64,000 nt of DNA from Sphaerotilus sulfidivorans (GTDB lineage Bacteria > Pseudomonadota > Gammaproteobacteria > Burkholderiales > Burkholderiaceae_C). This document shows, piece by piece, positions 46,521 through 55,654 of the stretch. The stretch lies in NCBI RefSeq assembly GCF_013426975.1, contig NZ_JACCPY010000012.1, positions 47,857 to 111,856 on the forward strand, given 5' to 3'. The stretch's first letter is position 1. Every line of letters begins with the position of its first letter. Below the pieces are notes generated by a model that did no database searches, was not told where the DNA came from, and worked only from the letters and a program-made list of their open reading frames with translations. The translations under genes were made by a program, and so were the position numbers.

Positions 46521-46564
46521 GGCTGTCGCCGAACGCTGCGGCGTCGCGCGGGGAGTTGCCGGGC

Positions 46565-47002
46565 ATGATAGAAAACCGCATGCCCAGCCCCACCCAGAAT
46601 CCGCATTTCGAGATCAACGGCTATCGCGCGCGCGCCCAGATCGGCTGCGCGCCCGACGAGCATGGCGTCACCCAGGAGACGATCGTCGACCTGCGGGTGA
46701 ACCTGTTCTTCGATCCGGCCCTGTATCTCGACCGCTACGAGATGCCCTACGACTACCTGCAGGCGCTCGACGCGATCACCGCCACGGTCGCCGAGGGCCA
46801 TCACATCCTGCAGGAGTCGATGGCGCTGAAGATCGCGCGCCGGGTGCTCGAGAGCGAGCATGTCGAGAGCGTCGACGTGCGCATCCGCAAGACCGAGCGC
46901 TACGAGGGTGTCGAGAGCATCGGCTTCTTCACCCATGTCGACCGCGACCTGCTGATGAAGGTCGATGCGGTGGCGCGGGGCCGGGCCCAGGCCGGCGCAT
47001 GA
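46565..47002 (+). CDS. folB: Dihydroneopterin aldolase FolB
   Basis: 145 residues from the ATG nine bases after GGGGAG; an internal ATG at 46580 lacks a ribosome site. A FolB-type T-fold: YRARAQIGCAPDEHGVTQET, YDYLQALDAITATVAEGHHI, LQESMALKIARRVLE and VRIRKTERYEGVESIGF. It cleaves dihydroneopterin in folate synthesis. The stop overlaps the following SDR gene start (ATGA), linking it to a pteridine reductase. Confidence 0.9.
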   Translation: MIENRMPSPTQNPHFEINGYRARAQIGCAPDEHGVTQETIVDLRVNLFFDPALYLDRYEMPYDYLQALDAITATVAEGHHILQESMALKIARRVLESEHVESVDVRIRKTERYEGVESIGFFTHVDRDLLMKVDAVARGRAQAGA

Positions 47003-47754
47003 GCGCGCCGCAGCGGCTGGCGCTGGTCACCGGCGGCCATGCGCGAGTCGGCGAGGTGATCTCGCGCACGCTGGCTGCGCGTGGCTGGACGGTGCTGGTG
47101 CATGCGCGCCAGGGCGCCGCACGCGCCGAGGCGCTGGCGCGCGAGCTGCACGGCGCGGCCTCGCCCGGCATCTGGGTGGCCGATCTGGCCGAGCCGGAGG
47201 CGGCGCTGGCCTCCTTCGAGGCGCTGCTGGCGCGGCTGCGCGAGACGGTGGGCGAGGGCGCCGAGATCGCGCTGGTCCACAACGCCAGCGCCTTCGAGAA
47301 CGACGACCGCAGCAGCGTGACCGGCGCGCGCTGGCAGATGCACCATGCGGTCCACTACGAGACGCCGGTGCGGATGATGCTGGCGCTGGCGCAGGCCTTT
47401 CCGCGCGGCCAGGCGGTGCTGCTGCTGGACCAGAACGTCGAGAACCTGCACGAGCAGTTCCTGAGCTACTGCCTGTCCAAGGGCGCGATGCATGCGGCGA
47501 TGAAGCGCCTGGCGCTGGCGCTGGCGCCGTTCCGGGTCAATGCGGTCGCGCCGGGGCCGACGCTGCCGCTGCCCGAGGCCGACCGGGCCGCCTTCGAGGC
47601 CGCCGCGCAGGCCACGCCGCTGCAGGGCGCGGTCGATCCGGCCGATGTGGCCGACGCGGTGGCCTGGCTGCTGGACGCCCGCCGGGTGACCGCGCAGACG
47701 ATCTTCGTCGATGCCGGCCAGCATCTGCGCCAGTGGAAGGAGCCGGCGGCCTGA
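46999..47754 (+). CDS. SDR oxidoreductase, FolM/pteridine-reductase-like
   Basis: 251 residues. Rossmann start LALVTGGHARVGEVISRTLA, HNASAFENDD (NAG-equivalent), catalytic SYCLSKGAM (Tyr-x3-Lys) and VNAVAPGPTLP. The HNASAF and arginine-rich start resemble FolM dihydromonapterin/dihydrofolate reductases. Translational overlap with folB supports a pterin substrate. NADP preference cannot be read securely. Confidence 0.85.
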   Translation: MSAPQRLALVTGGHARVGEVISRTLAARGWTVLVHARQGAARAEALARELHGAASPGIWVADLAEPEAALASFEALLARLRETVGEGAEIALVHNASAFENDDRSSVTGARWQMHHAVHYETPVRMMLALAQAFPRGQAVLLLDQNVENLHEQFLSYCLSKGAMHAAMKRLALALAPFRVNAVAPGPTLPLPEADRAAFEAAAQATPLQGAVDPADVADAVAWLLDARRVTAQTIFVDAGQHLRQWKEPAA

Positions 47755-47821
47755 GGGCATGAAGGCCTGCCGTCGATTTCCCTGAAACCGCGCTGTTACT
47801 CGGCCCCTAGAATTCCGGGCC

Positions 47822-48514
47822 ATGAGCTCCACCCTCCCCACCTACCGCATCGCCCCGTCGATCCTGTCTGCCGACTTCGCCCGCCTGGGCGAGGAAGTCA
47901 AGAACGTGCTGGCCGCCGGCGCCGACTGGATCCACTTCGACGTGATGGACAACCATTACGTGCCCAACCTGACCTTCGGCCCGATGGTCTGCCAGGCGCT
48001 GAAGAAGCACGCCGTGAAACCGGACGGAACCCCGGCGCCGATCGACGTGCATCTGATGGTGCAGCCGGTCGACGCGCTGGCCCAGGCCTTCTGCAAGGCC
48101 GGTGCCGACATCGTCACCTTCCACCCGGATGCCTCGACGCATGTCGACCGCACGCTGCAGCTGATCAAGGCCGAGGGCTGCCAGGCCGGTCTGGTCTTCA
48201 ATCCGCACATGCCGGTCGATGTGCTGGAGTGGGTGATCGACAAGGTCGACGTGGTGCTGCTGATGAGCGTCAACCCCGGCTTCGGCGGCCAGAGCTTCAT
48301 CGACAGCACGCTGAAGAAGGCCGAGAAGGTGCGCCGCATCATCGACGCCTCGGGCCGCGACATCCGCCTGGAGATCGACGGCGGCGTCAAGACCGACAAC
48401 ATCCGCCGCATCGCCGACGCCGGCGCCGACACCTTCGTGGCCGGCAGCGCGATCTTCAACGCGCCCGACTACAAGGCGGTCATCGACGCGATGCGCGCCG
48501 AGCTGGCGCGCTGA
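47822..48514 (+). CDS. rpe: Ribulose-phosphate 3-epimerase
   Basis: 230 residues. TIM-barrel signatures: [61 protein letters not shown] and [11 protein letters not shown]. Metal ligands are the conserved His and Asp in the second to fourth stretches. It interconverts ribulose-5-phosphate and xylulose-5-phosphate. A 67-base gap precedes it with no other gene. Confidence 0.96.
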   Translation: MSSTLPTYRIAPSILSADFARLGEEVKNVLAAGADWIHFDVMDNHYVPNLTFGPMVCQALKKHAVKPDGTPAPIDVHLMVQPVDALAQAFCKAGADIVTFHPDASTHVDRTLQLIKAEGCQAGLVFNPHMPVDVLEWVIDKVDVVLLMSVNPGFGGQSFIDSTLKKAEKVRRIIDASGRDIRLEIDGGVKTDNIRRIADAGADTFVAGSAIFNAPDYKAVIDAMRAELAR

Positions 48515-48529
48515 GCCGCCCCCTGCCGT

Positions 48530-48796
48530 TCAGAGCCGGCCCGGACGACGGCGCCGGCTGATGAAGGCCAGCGCGAGCAGGCCGCCCGCTGCCAGCGCGA
48601 TCTGCTCGAGCAGCGAGGCATCGACCCGGTCGGTCTGCTCGAACAGCGGGCCGATGACCGGCAGGTCGATCGCGCCGTTCATCGCGGCGGCGGTGCTGGC
48701 CACCAGCGTCGAGCCGATCAGCAGACCCGCCAGCCGCCACGGATGGCGCTGGCGTGCGGGCGGTGCAGCGCCCGGCTTGTGCGTGGTCTTGTCCAT
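48530..48796 (-). CDS. Hypothetical small membrane protein (88 residues)
   Basis: AGAGG lies about eight bases before the ATG. Two hydrophobic segments: WRLAGLLIGSTLVASTAAAM (about 20-39) and IALAAGGLLALAF (about 66-78), ending in a basic ISRRRRPGRL tail, which recalls a PEP-CTERM or similar sorting tail but lacks the Pro-Glu-Pro. No family recognised. It converges on rpe. The 263-base gap to the next gene upstream holds no other feature I can support. Confidence 0.55.
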   Translation of the reverse strand: MDKTTHKPGAAPPARQRHPWRLAGLLIGSTLVASTAAAMNGAIDLPVIGPLFEQTDRVDASLLEQIALAAGGLLALAFISRRRRPGRL

Positions 48797-49059
48797 ATGG
48801 GGAACCTCTCTGTGTTGTGTCGATGCCGTGCGGTGACGATCCGGCTTGGTGTCCACTGTAGAAACCCCAGGCCCGCGAGGCGATCCCTCATCTGAATGCC
48901 GAAGGCTCGCCCGCCGAGCCTGGCGTTCACAGTTGGCGTTGCTGTTGCGCGGTGCTTATCGGCAGATGCCGGCGAAAGTCCCAGTCCATGCAGCCCACCT
49001 CCTTCTGGCAGACACAATGGAACGCTTCAGTTCCGATTCGGGCCCATGCGGGGGTGTCG

Positions 49060-50148
49060 ATGCAGGAAGGCGATGGCCGCCCGCCGGTGCTGGCGCCGCT
49101 GCGCGTGCTGGACCTGTCGCGGCTGCTGCCCGGGCCGATGGCCTGCCGGCATCTGGCCGATCTGGGTGCGCAGGTGCTCAAGGTCGAGCCGCCGCTGCCC
49201 GGGCGCCCCGGCTTGCCGGGCGATGACGCGGCCTACATGGGGCCGGGCGAGGACGGCGTCTCGCACTTCTACCGCGTCGTCAACCACGGCAAGCGCCGGC
49301 TGGTGCTCGACCTGAAGCAGCCCGAGCAGCTCGATCACCTGCGCGCGCTGGTGCGCGAGGCGCATGCGGTCGTCGAAGGCTTCCGGCCCGGCGTGATGGA
49401 GCGGCTCGGCCTGGGCTACGAGGCGCTGCGGGCGATCAATCCGGCCATCGTGCTGACCAGCATCAGCGGCTACGGGCAGCAGGGGCCGCTGCGGCTGGCG
49501 GCCGGGCACGACCTGAACTACCTGTCGCTGGCCGGCGTGGTCGACCAGACGCGCACGCCCGATGACGGCCGCCCGGTCTTCAGCCACCTGCAGATCGCCG
49601 ACCAGCTCGGCGGCGCGCAGACCGCGGCGATCGGCACGCTGGCCGCCGTGCTGGGCGCGCAGTGGACGGGGCAGGGGCGCTGGGTCGATGTGTCGATGAC
49701 CGACGCGGTGCGCCAGCACCAGGTGATCCTCGGCACCGACGCGCTGGCCGACGGCCGTTCGCCGCAGGCCGGCGCCTCGCTGCTCAACGGCGGCGTGCCC
49801 TGCTACAACCTCTACCGCTGCGCCGACGGCGGCTGGCTGGCGGTGGGCGCGCTGGAGCTGAAGTTCTGGCAGGGCGTGTGCGCGGTGCTCGGGCGCGACG
49901 ACTGGGCGGCGCGGCACTGGAGCCTGGGCGAAGAAGCGCCGGGCAGCGAGGGCGCGCGGGCGCTGATCGACGAGCTGGCGGCGCTGATCGCCCGCCAGCC
50001 GCTGGCGGTGTGGGTCGAGCGGTTCGCGGCCACGGACTGCTGCGTCACGCCGGTGCTCGGCGCGCACGAGGCGCTGTTCGGGCGGGCGCCGGTGACGCTG
50101 ACCGAGGGCATGCAGCGCTTGACGGCACCGGCGCTGACGCTGCGCTGA
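49060..50148 (+). CDS. CaiB/BaiF family CoA-transferase
   Basis: 362 residues from the ATG giving MQEGDGRPPVLAPLRVLDLS; upstream in-frame ATGs (48952, 48988) would add unconserved sequence. Class III features: LRVLDLSRLLPGPMACRHLA, LKVEPPLPG, FRPGVMERLGLGYEALR, SISGYGQQGPLRLAAGHDLN (Asp nucleophile context) and WVDVSMTDAV. Alpha-methylacyl-CoA racemase is the nearest subgroup by wording, but CoA transfer cannot be excluded. Confidence 0.85.
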   Translation: MQEGDGRPPVLAPLRVLDLSRLLPGPMACRHLADLGAQVLKVEPPLPGRPGLPGDDAAYMGPGEDGVSHFYRVVNHGKRRLVLDLKQPEQLDHLRALVREAHAVVEGFRPGVMERLGLGYEALRAINPAIVLTSISGYGQQGPLRLAAGHDLNYLSLAGVVDQTRTPDDGRPVFSHLQIADQLGGAQTAAIGTLAAVLGAQWTGQGRWVDVSMTDAVRQHQVILGTDALADGRSPQAGASLLNGGVPCYNLYRCADGGWLAVGALELKFWQGVCAVLGRDDWAARHWSLGEEAPGSEGARALIDELAALIARQPLAVWVERFAATDCCVTPVLGAHEALFGRAPVTLTEGMQRLTAPALTLR

Positions 50149-50249
50149 GGCGGGCCGGGGCGTTGCTCGGCGTCATGCCACTTGAGTCACTGGGTCGCAT
50201 ATTAATTATTTTTTGCTGCCGCAGCACGCTGGGCTTGTGCGGCAGAAGT

Positions 50250-50960
50250 CTACTCAGGTCGACGCTTCATGCAATCTTGAGTGACACCTGCCTTTTGGCA
50301 TTCATCAAATCTTTTCGCCACAGCAAAAACATAGCTTGCGCAGGCGCGGCGGAAAGTACCATCAGGCTTAAAGGATGATGTGCGCTCACCTGTCCATGAA
50401 ATGTCTTTTAGCTCGCCACTCGGTATAATCATGCCATGATAAACAATCTCATAATTTTTGTATTTACCATCCTCGGCGGGCATGCCAACTGGCATTTCCA
50501 CACATACAGCCACAGGCTCTTGCATGGCCTGCGCTACGGGAATGACAAAACTATACATCGGCACATCAGGCGCACTGTTAGGAGAAACAGCTAACTGAGC
50601 AATAGAGGCTTGCTTGAAACGGCCTTGATGTATCTCAGGTAATTTTTCCGGATTAGGATTAATTAACTCATCTAGCGCTAGCGATGCTGCTGCAGTAGTG
50701 GGGTCACTCCCCGTTAATAAAAATTCATTGATTTGGCGCTTTGTCTTGCCTTGCGCCTGTAAACGGTTTTCTACGACCTCTACCATTTTCATCCGCAGCT
50801 GAGTAGCATAACGAATTCCAGGGAGAGCCAGCAACGGATGTTGAGAGAGGTCAACAGGCGCCGTTGCGCCTTGGGTGGTTTGCGCTTGCGCAGCGAGATG
50901 AGGCATCAACGCCATAGCAGCAGAAGTGGTGAGTGCCCAAGCTTTACGAAGTAGTGGCAT
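50250..50960 (-). CDS. Secreted hypothetical protein of atypical base composition
   Basis: 236 residues with a signal peptide (PLLRKAWALTTSAAMALMPH, then AAQAQT). AGGG lies eight bases before this ATG; two ATGs 10-11 codons upstream are less likely. I recognise no family. Visible features are an N-terminal helical region (RMKMVEVVENRLQAQGKTKR), a C-terminal cysteine pair (FDECQKAGVTQDCMKRR) and a beta-rich middle. The gene is clearly AT-richer than every neighbour, with codons such as TTA, ATT and AAA that are rare elsewhere here, so it was probably acquired by transfer. Confidence 0.7.
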   Translation of the reverse strand: MPLLRKAWALTTSAAMALMPHLAAQAQTTQGATAPVDLSQHPLLALPGIRYATQLRMKMVEVVENRLQAQGKTKRQINEFLLTGSDPTTAAASLALDELINPNPEKLPEIHQGRFKQASIAQLAVSPNSAPDVPMYSFVIPVAQAMQEPVAVCVEMPVGMPAEDGKYKNYEIVYHGMIIPSGELKDISWTGERTSSFKPDGTFRRACASYVFAVAKRFDECQKAGVTQDCMKRRPE

Positions 50961-51039
50961 GATTTTCCCTTGATTCGGTGATAAATCCATCATGGCAATA
51001 TCCAGGCTTGCTGGATGCTGAAATACAAGGCGGTTGAGT

Positions 51040-51141
51040 TCATCCGTGGCGCGAGCGATTGAATCCGTGAGCCCAGTTCCGGTGCCGACGAGCGTGGCCG
51101 GTGCGCGGCGTGGTGCGGGCCTGCGGATGGATCTGGTTCAT
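51040..51141 (-). mobile_element. Possible truncated insertion-sequence relic (transposase N-terminus)
   Basis: A 33-codon frame begins MNQIHPQARTTP, which recalls, from memory, the first residues of some IS481-type transposases, then continues with unrelated sequence to a stop. It sits just upstream of the AT-rich gene in a 432-base gap whose other sequence shows no gene. The homology is recalled, not computed, and short. Confidence 0.3.
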
Positions 51142-51392
51142 GCGGTCGCTTCCGGCTGCGCACAGGGGCATGATTACATGGTATCTGACCGCGTCGAGGT
51201 CGGGCGGGATTGTTACCAGTCAACCGGTTACCTGGCGAATGCAATCGCCTTGCGCCGTTGGCGTACTCAAGCTGAAGCCGTCTGGCACGGCCCCGAATCC
51301 GCCCCTTTCCCACGCCATCCTTCACGCGCAGCGCGGCAGTTCGTTGCGTAGACTGCCCGGCACTTCAGCAACCCTGGGTGCCGGGAGTCCGA

Positions 51393-52772
51393 TTGACCGA
51401 ACCATCGACTGCGTTGACCCGCGAGGCCGTGCTGGCCCTTGCGCCTGACGAGGCCTCCGCCAAGGCGGCGCGCGGGCTGATCTCCCCGGCGAAGTGGCCG
51501 CTGCTGGGCCATGACGCGCAGGCCGCCTGGGGCGAATGCCAGGGCAGCGGCTCGAAGCCCTATCAGACCCAGGTCGACCTGAGCGGCCCGGTCTTCAAGT
51601 GCAGCTGCCCGAGCCGCAAGTTCCCGTGCAAGCACGGGCTGGCGCTGCTGCTGATGCGCGCGCAGGAGCCGCAGCGCTTCAGCACCACCGGCGCGCCGCC
51701 CGCGTGGGTCAGCGCCTGGCTGGACGGCCGGCGCGAGCGCGCCGAGAAGCAGGCGCAGAAGGACGTCCAGAAGCAGGAGCAGCGCCAGGCCGCCGCGGCC
51801 GCGGGCGAGGACGCCGCGCCGCCGGCCGCGAGCGCCGACGCCACCGCCCGGCAGGCGAAACGCTGGCAGCGCATCGAGGCCGGCCTGCAGGAGCTGTCGC
51901 GCTGGCTGGCCGAGCGGGTGAGCCAGGGCCTGGCGACGCCGCCGGCCGGCGGCGCGGCCGAGTGGCGCACGATGGGCGCGCGGCTGGTCGATGCGCAGGC
52001 CGGCGCGCTGGCCGGCTGGCTGCAGGCCGCCGGCGCCGAGGTCGATGCCCCGGCACGGCTGCTGGCGCGGCTGGGGCGGCTGCAGCTGCTGATCGACGCG
52101 GTGGCGCGGCGCGACGCGCTGAGCGAGGCCGAGCGCGCCGATGTGCGCGCCACGCTCGGCTGGCCGCTGGAGCTCGACGAGGTGCTGGCGCGCGGCGAGG
52201 CGGTCGACGACCGCTGGGCGGTGCTCGGCCAGATCGTCGAGGAGCGCGAGGGCCGGCTGGTCGAGCGCCGCGTCTGGCTGCAGGGCCTGGACAGCGGCCG
52301 GCGCGCGCTGCTGCTCGACTTCAGCCACGGCACCGCCGGCTTCGACATGCCGTGGGTTAGCGGGCAGGTGCGCGCGGGCCGGCTGGTGTTCTTTCCGTCG
52401 GCGGCGCCGCTGCGGGCGCTGGTCGAGCAGCGCGGCCCGGCCGAGGCCGCGCCGCCGCCCGACGCGGGCGACTGGACCGCCGAGCTGGACCGCGCGGCCG
52501 CCGCGATGGCCGCGCATCCGTGGCTGCCGCTGTGGCCGCTGGCGCTGCAGGGCGTGCTGCGGCTGCACGGCGAGCAGCTCTGCCTGCTCGGGCCGCAGGG
52601 CCGGGCGCTGCCGCTGCGGGTGCCGGCCGACCAGGTGCTGACGCTGCTGGCGGTCGGCGGCGGCGCACCGGTGCAGGCGAGCGGCGAATGGAATGGCGAG
52701 ACGCTGCGGCTGCTGACGCTGCGGGGCGATGACGCCTGGCAGCTCGGGCGCGGCGAAGGAGCAGGGCGATGA
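51393..52772 (+). CDS. SWIM zinc-finger protein (YehQ-like), first gene of a MoxR/VWA system
   Basis: 459 residues using the TTG at 51393, which has GGGAG six bases upstream; a GTG at 51378 would add five residues. The SWIM finger is Cys70-x-Cys72-x6-Cys79-x-His81 within FKCSCPSRKFPCKHGLALLL. A Lys/Gln/Ala-rich segment (about 110-150) follows, then a long alpha-helical domain. SWIM fingers bind DNA or protein. It overlaps the next gene by ATGA; E. coli yehQ is the SWIM partner in the similar yeh locus. Confidence 0.85.
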   Translation: MTEPSTALTREAVLALAPDEASAKAARGLISPAKWPLLGHDAQAAWGECQGSGSKPYQTQVDLSGPVFKCSCPSRKFPCKHGLALLLMRAQEPQRFSTTGAPPAWVSAWLDGRRERAEKQAQKDVQKQEQRQAAAAAGEDAAPPAASADATARQAKRWQRIEAGLQELSRWLAERVSQGLATPPAGGAAEWRTMGARLVDAQAGALAGWLQAAGAEVDAPARLLARLGRLQLLIDAVARRDALSEAERADVRATLGWPLELDEVLARGEAVDDRWAVLGQIVEEREGRLVERRVWLQGLDSGRRALLLDFSHGTAGFDMPWVSGQVRAGRLVFFPSAAPLRALVEQRGPAEAAPPPDAGDWTAELDRAAAAMAAHPWLPLWPLALQGVLRLHGEQLCLLGPQGRALPLRVPADQVLTLLAVGGGAPVQASGEWNGETLRLLTLRGDDAWQLGRGEGAGR

Positions 52773-54475
52773 GCACGACGGGTGTGATGCCGGATGCGGC
52801 GGTGTCGGCCGCGCTGGAGCGGCTGCTGCCGGCGGCGCTGGTCGGCACCGAGCGCGCGCCGGGCTGGCGGGCCGCGCTGTCGGCCGCACCGGCGCCGCTG
52901 AACGGACTGATGGCGGCGCTGGCCGCCACGCCGGACGAGGACGCGGCGGTGCTGCTGCGCGCGGCCGGCGTGCTGGCGCTGGCGGCCCGGATCGGCGCGG
53001 ACGGGCTGGCGCTGCCGGCCGAGGCGGCCGAGACCCCCGCCGCGGAGCAGCCGGGCGCGCGCCCGGAGCGCCGCCCCGCGCTGGCGGACCCGAGCAGCCG
53101 GGCGGTGGTCGAGACGCTGCTGCAGGACGACTGGCCGATCGGTCTGCGCCACACGATGCTGCGCCGGCTGGCCGAGCGTGGCTGGCGGTTGCCGGCGGCG
53201 CTGCTGCCGCAGGCGCTGGAGCTGGCGCAGCGCGAGCCCGCGCTGCGCGCGGCGGTCGGCGCGGTGATCGGCGAGCGCGGCGCCTGGCTGATCCGCCAGC
53301 AGCCACGCTGGCGCCAGCTTGGCGAGGCGCCGGCGCAGCCGACCGAGGCCGACTGGAGCGACGGCACGCTGACCGCCCGGCTCGCCTTCCTGCGCCACGC
53401 GCGGGCGCAGGATCCGGTGGCGGCGCGCGCGCGGCTGGAGGCCGAGCTGGGCCAGCTCGCCGCCGCCGAGCGCGCCCAGCTGGTCGAGGCGCTGGCGGTC
53501 GGCCTGTCGATGGCGGATGAGCCGCTGCTGATGCGCCTGCTGCAGCGCGACCGCGGCGGCGAGGTGCGCGCGGTGGCCGCGCGGCTGCTGCAGCGCCTGC
53601 CGGACAGCGCGCAGGCCGGCTGGCTGGCGGCGCAGTGGGATGCGCTGCTGAAGAGCGAATCGGCCTGGCTGGGCCTGAAGCGGCGCTGGACGATCGAGCC
53701 GCCGGCCGCCGAGGGCGCCGACTGGAAGGCGCACGGCCTGGACCTGCAGCGCCCGCGCCATGACGGGCTCGGCGAGCGCGGCGGGTGGCTGTTCCAGCTG
53801 GTGCGGCTGACGCCGCTGAGCTTCTGGACCACGCGCACCGGCCTGACGCCGGCCGATCTGATGGCCTGGGCCAAGGGCACGGACTGGAAGGACGCGCTGC
53901 GGCGCGGCTGGTTCGAGGCGGCGCAGGCGCTGCCGGACGACCCGGCGGCGCTGGCGCCGGTCGAGGTCGAATGGCTGCTGGCGGTGCTCGGCCGCGACGC
54001 GCGCGGCGTGTCGGTCAGCGAACAGGCGGCCTTGCGTCGGCGCCTGCCGCCCGCGCAGCGCACCGCGCTGTGGCGCGCGCGCCTGGCCGGCGATCCGGTC
54101 GAGGTGGCCGGCGAGATCGTCCTGGTCTGCGAGCAGGCGGCGCTGGCCGGCGTGCCGGATCCGGCCGAGTCGGTGCTCGACGCCGCCTTCCTGGCCGAGC
54201 TGGGCGCGGTGCTGGAGGCGCAGTGGTCGGCGCTGTGCGCCGGCCAGCTCGACGACCGGCGCTGCAACGACTGGCTCGGCCGCGCGCCGGCGCTGCTGGC
54301 CTGGCTGCCGGCCGGCGTGCCGGGCCGGGTCGAGGCGCTGCCCGAGCCGGTGAACCCGACCGACGCCGCAGTCAGCTGGGCGCAGCAGCAGCGCACCACG
54401 CTGCACGCCCGGCTGCAGCGCATCGCCGCGCTGCGCCGCGCCCTGGAGGCGCTGCCCGCGGCCCCCGCTGGCTGA
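52769..54475 (+). CDS. DUF5691 family protein
   Basis: 568 residues, nearly all alpha-helical, with HEAT-like repeats suggested by alternating Leu/Ala helices (LLMRLLQRDRGGEVRAVAAR). Distinct anchors are LVGTERAPGW near residue 24, LKRRWTIEPP, and WLFQLVRLTPLSFW. Function unknown; the family is known for sitting between SWIM and MoxR genes. The ATG overlaps the SWIM-gene stop. It is probably a structural component of the complex. Confidence 0.78.
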   Translation: MSTTGVMPDAAVSAALERLLPAALVGTERAPGWRAALSAAPAPLNGLMAALAATPDEDAAVLLRAAGVLALAARIGADGLALPAEAAETPAAEQPGARPERRPALADPSSRAVVETLLQDDWPIGLRHTMLRRLAERGWRLPAALLPQALELAQREPALRAAVGAVIGERGAWLIRQQPRWRQLGEAPAQPTEADWSDGTLTARLAFLRHARAQDPVAARARLEAELGQLAAAERAQLVEALAVGLSMADEPLLMRLLQRDRGGEVRAVAARLLQRLPDSAQAGWLAAQWDALLKSESAWLGLKRRWTIEPPAAEGADWKAHGLDLQRPRHDGLGERGGWLFQLVRLTPLSFWTTRTGLTPADLMAWAKGTDWKDALRRGWFEAAQALPDDPAALAPVEVEWLLAVLGRDARGVSVSEQAALRRRLPPAQRTALWRARLAGDPVEVAGEIVLVCEQAALAGVPDPAESVLDAAFLAELGAVLEAQWSALCAGQLDDRRCNDWLGRAPALLAWLPAGVPGRVEALPEPVNPTDAAVSWAQQQRTTLHARLQRIAALRRALEALPAAPAG

Positions 54476-54539
54476 TCTTCTCCGTACCGCTCTTCCCGTA
54501 CCGCTTCCCGCCTTGCTTCCCGCACTGGATCGCCCTGAC

Positions 54540-55652
54540 ATGACCGACACCGCTGCCCCTGCCGCTCTCTCCGCCTCGACCGTGCTGCGCCGCCATGCCG
54601 AGCAGCAGTACGCCGAGGAACTCGACGCGCTGGCCCGCGCCGACCGCCGCCCGCGCCCCGAGAACTGGCGCCTGTCGCCGCAGGCGGTCGTGACCTACCT
54701 GCTGGGCGGCACGCTGGACGACGGCTTCGTCGTCACGCCCAAGTACATCGGCGCGCGCCGGCTGATCGAGATCGCGGTGGCGACGTTGGCGACCGACCGC
54801 GGCCTCCTGCTCTACGGCGTGCCGGGCACCGCGAAGTCGTGGGTGTCGGAGCATCTGGCCGCGGCGGTCAGCGGCGACTCGACGCTGCTGATCCAGGGCA
54901 CCGCCGGCACCGGCGAGGAACAGCTGCGCTACGGCTGGAACTACGCCGAGCTGCTGGCGCACGGCCCGTCCGAGAAGGCGCTGGTGCCCAGCCCGCTGAT
55001 GAACGCGATGCGCGGCGGCCGCATCGCCCGCATCGAGGAGCTGACGCGCATTCCCGCCGACGTGCAGGACACGCTGATCACCGTGCTGTCGGAAAAGACG
55101 CTGCCGGTGCCGGAACTCGGCGTCGAGGTGCAGGCGGTGCGGGGCTTCAGCGTCATCGCCACCGCCAACAACCGCGACAAGGGCGTCAACGAGCTGTCGA
55201 GCGCGCTCAAGCGCCGCTTCAACACCGTGGTGCTGCCGGTGCCGGCCAGCGAGGAGGAGGAGCTGGCGATTGTCGTCAAGCGGGTCACCGAGATGGGCCG
55301 CGCGCTCGACCTGCCGGCCGAGCCGCCAGCGCTGCGCGAGGTGCGCCGCGTGGTGCAGATTTTCCGCGAGCTGCGCAACGGCCAGACCGAGGACGGCAAG
55401 ACGCGCCTGAAGAGCCCGAGCGGCACGCTCTCGACCGCCGAGGCGATCTCGGTGGTCGGCAACGGCATGGCGCTGGCCGGGCATTTCGGCGACGGCGTGG
55501 TCGGCGCGGCCGATCTGGCCTCGGGGCTGCTGGGCGCGGTCATCAAGGATCCGGTGCAGGATGCGGTGGTCTGGCAGGAATACCTGGAGACGGTCGTCAA
55601 GGAGCGCGACGGCTGGAAGGACCTCTACCGCGCCTGCCGCGCGCACGGCTGA
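54540..55652 (+). CDS. MoxR-type AAA+ ATPase (YehL-like)
   Basis: 370 residues. Walker A GVPGTAKS (93-100), Walker B region GGRIARIEELTRIP, sensor 1 SVIATANNRDKG and the arginine-finger region SSALKRRFNTVVLP. MoxR ATPases act as chaperones that remodel protein complexes together with VWA partners, as RavA does with ViaA. The 64-base leader before it is pyrimidine-rich, has a repeated CCGTACCGCT (54482 and 54496) and no clear ribosome site. Next gene starts two bases after its stop. Confidence 0.92.
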   Translation: MTDTAAPAALSASTVLRRHAEQQYAEELDALARADRRPRPENWRLSPQAVVTYLLGGTLDDGFVVTPKYIGARRLIEIAVATLATDRGLLLYGVPGTAKSWVSEHLAAAVSGDSTLLIQGTAGTGEEQLRYGWNYAELLAHGPSEKALVPSPLMNAMRGGRIARIEELTRIPADVQDTLITVLSEKTLPVPELGVEVQAVRGFSVIATANNRDKGVNELSSALKRRFNTVVLPVPASEEEELAIVVKRVTEMGRALDLPAEPPALREVRRVVQIFRELRNGQTEDGKTRLKSPSGTLSTAEAISVVGNGMALAGHFGDGVVGAADLASGLLGAVIKDPVQDAVVWQEYLETVVKERDGWKDLYRACRAHG

Positions 55653-55654
55653 CC

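Noticed and set aside
50211..50246. Hairpin CTGCCGCA/TGCGGCAG with an A/T run as terminator of the AT-rich gene
   Set aside because: On the minus strand the stem is followed by As, not Ts; on the plus strand the Ts precede the stem.
54482..54505. Repeated CCGTACCGCT before the MoxR gene as an operator
   Set aside because: Two direct copies 14 bases apart inside a pyrimidine-rich leader; it may be simple slippage, with no symmetry or second locus to support a binding site.
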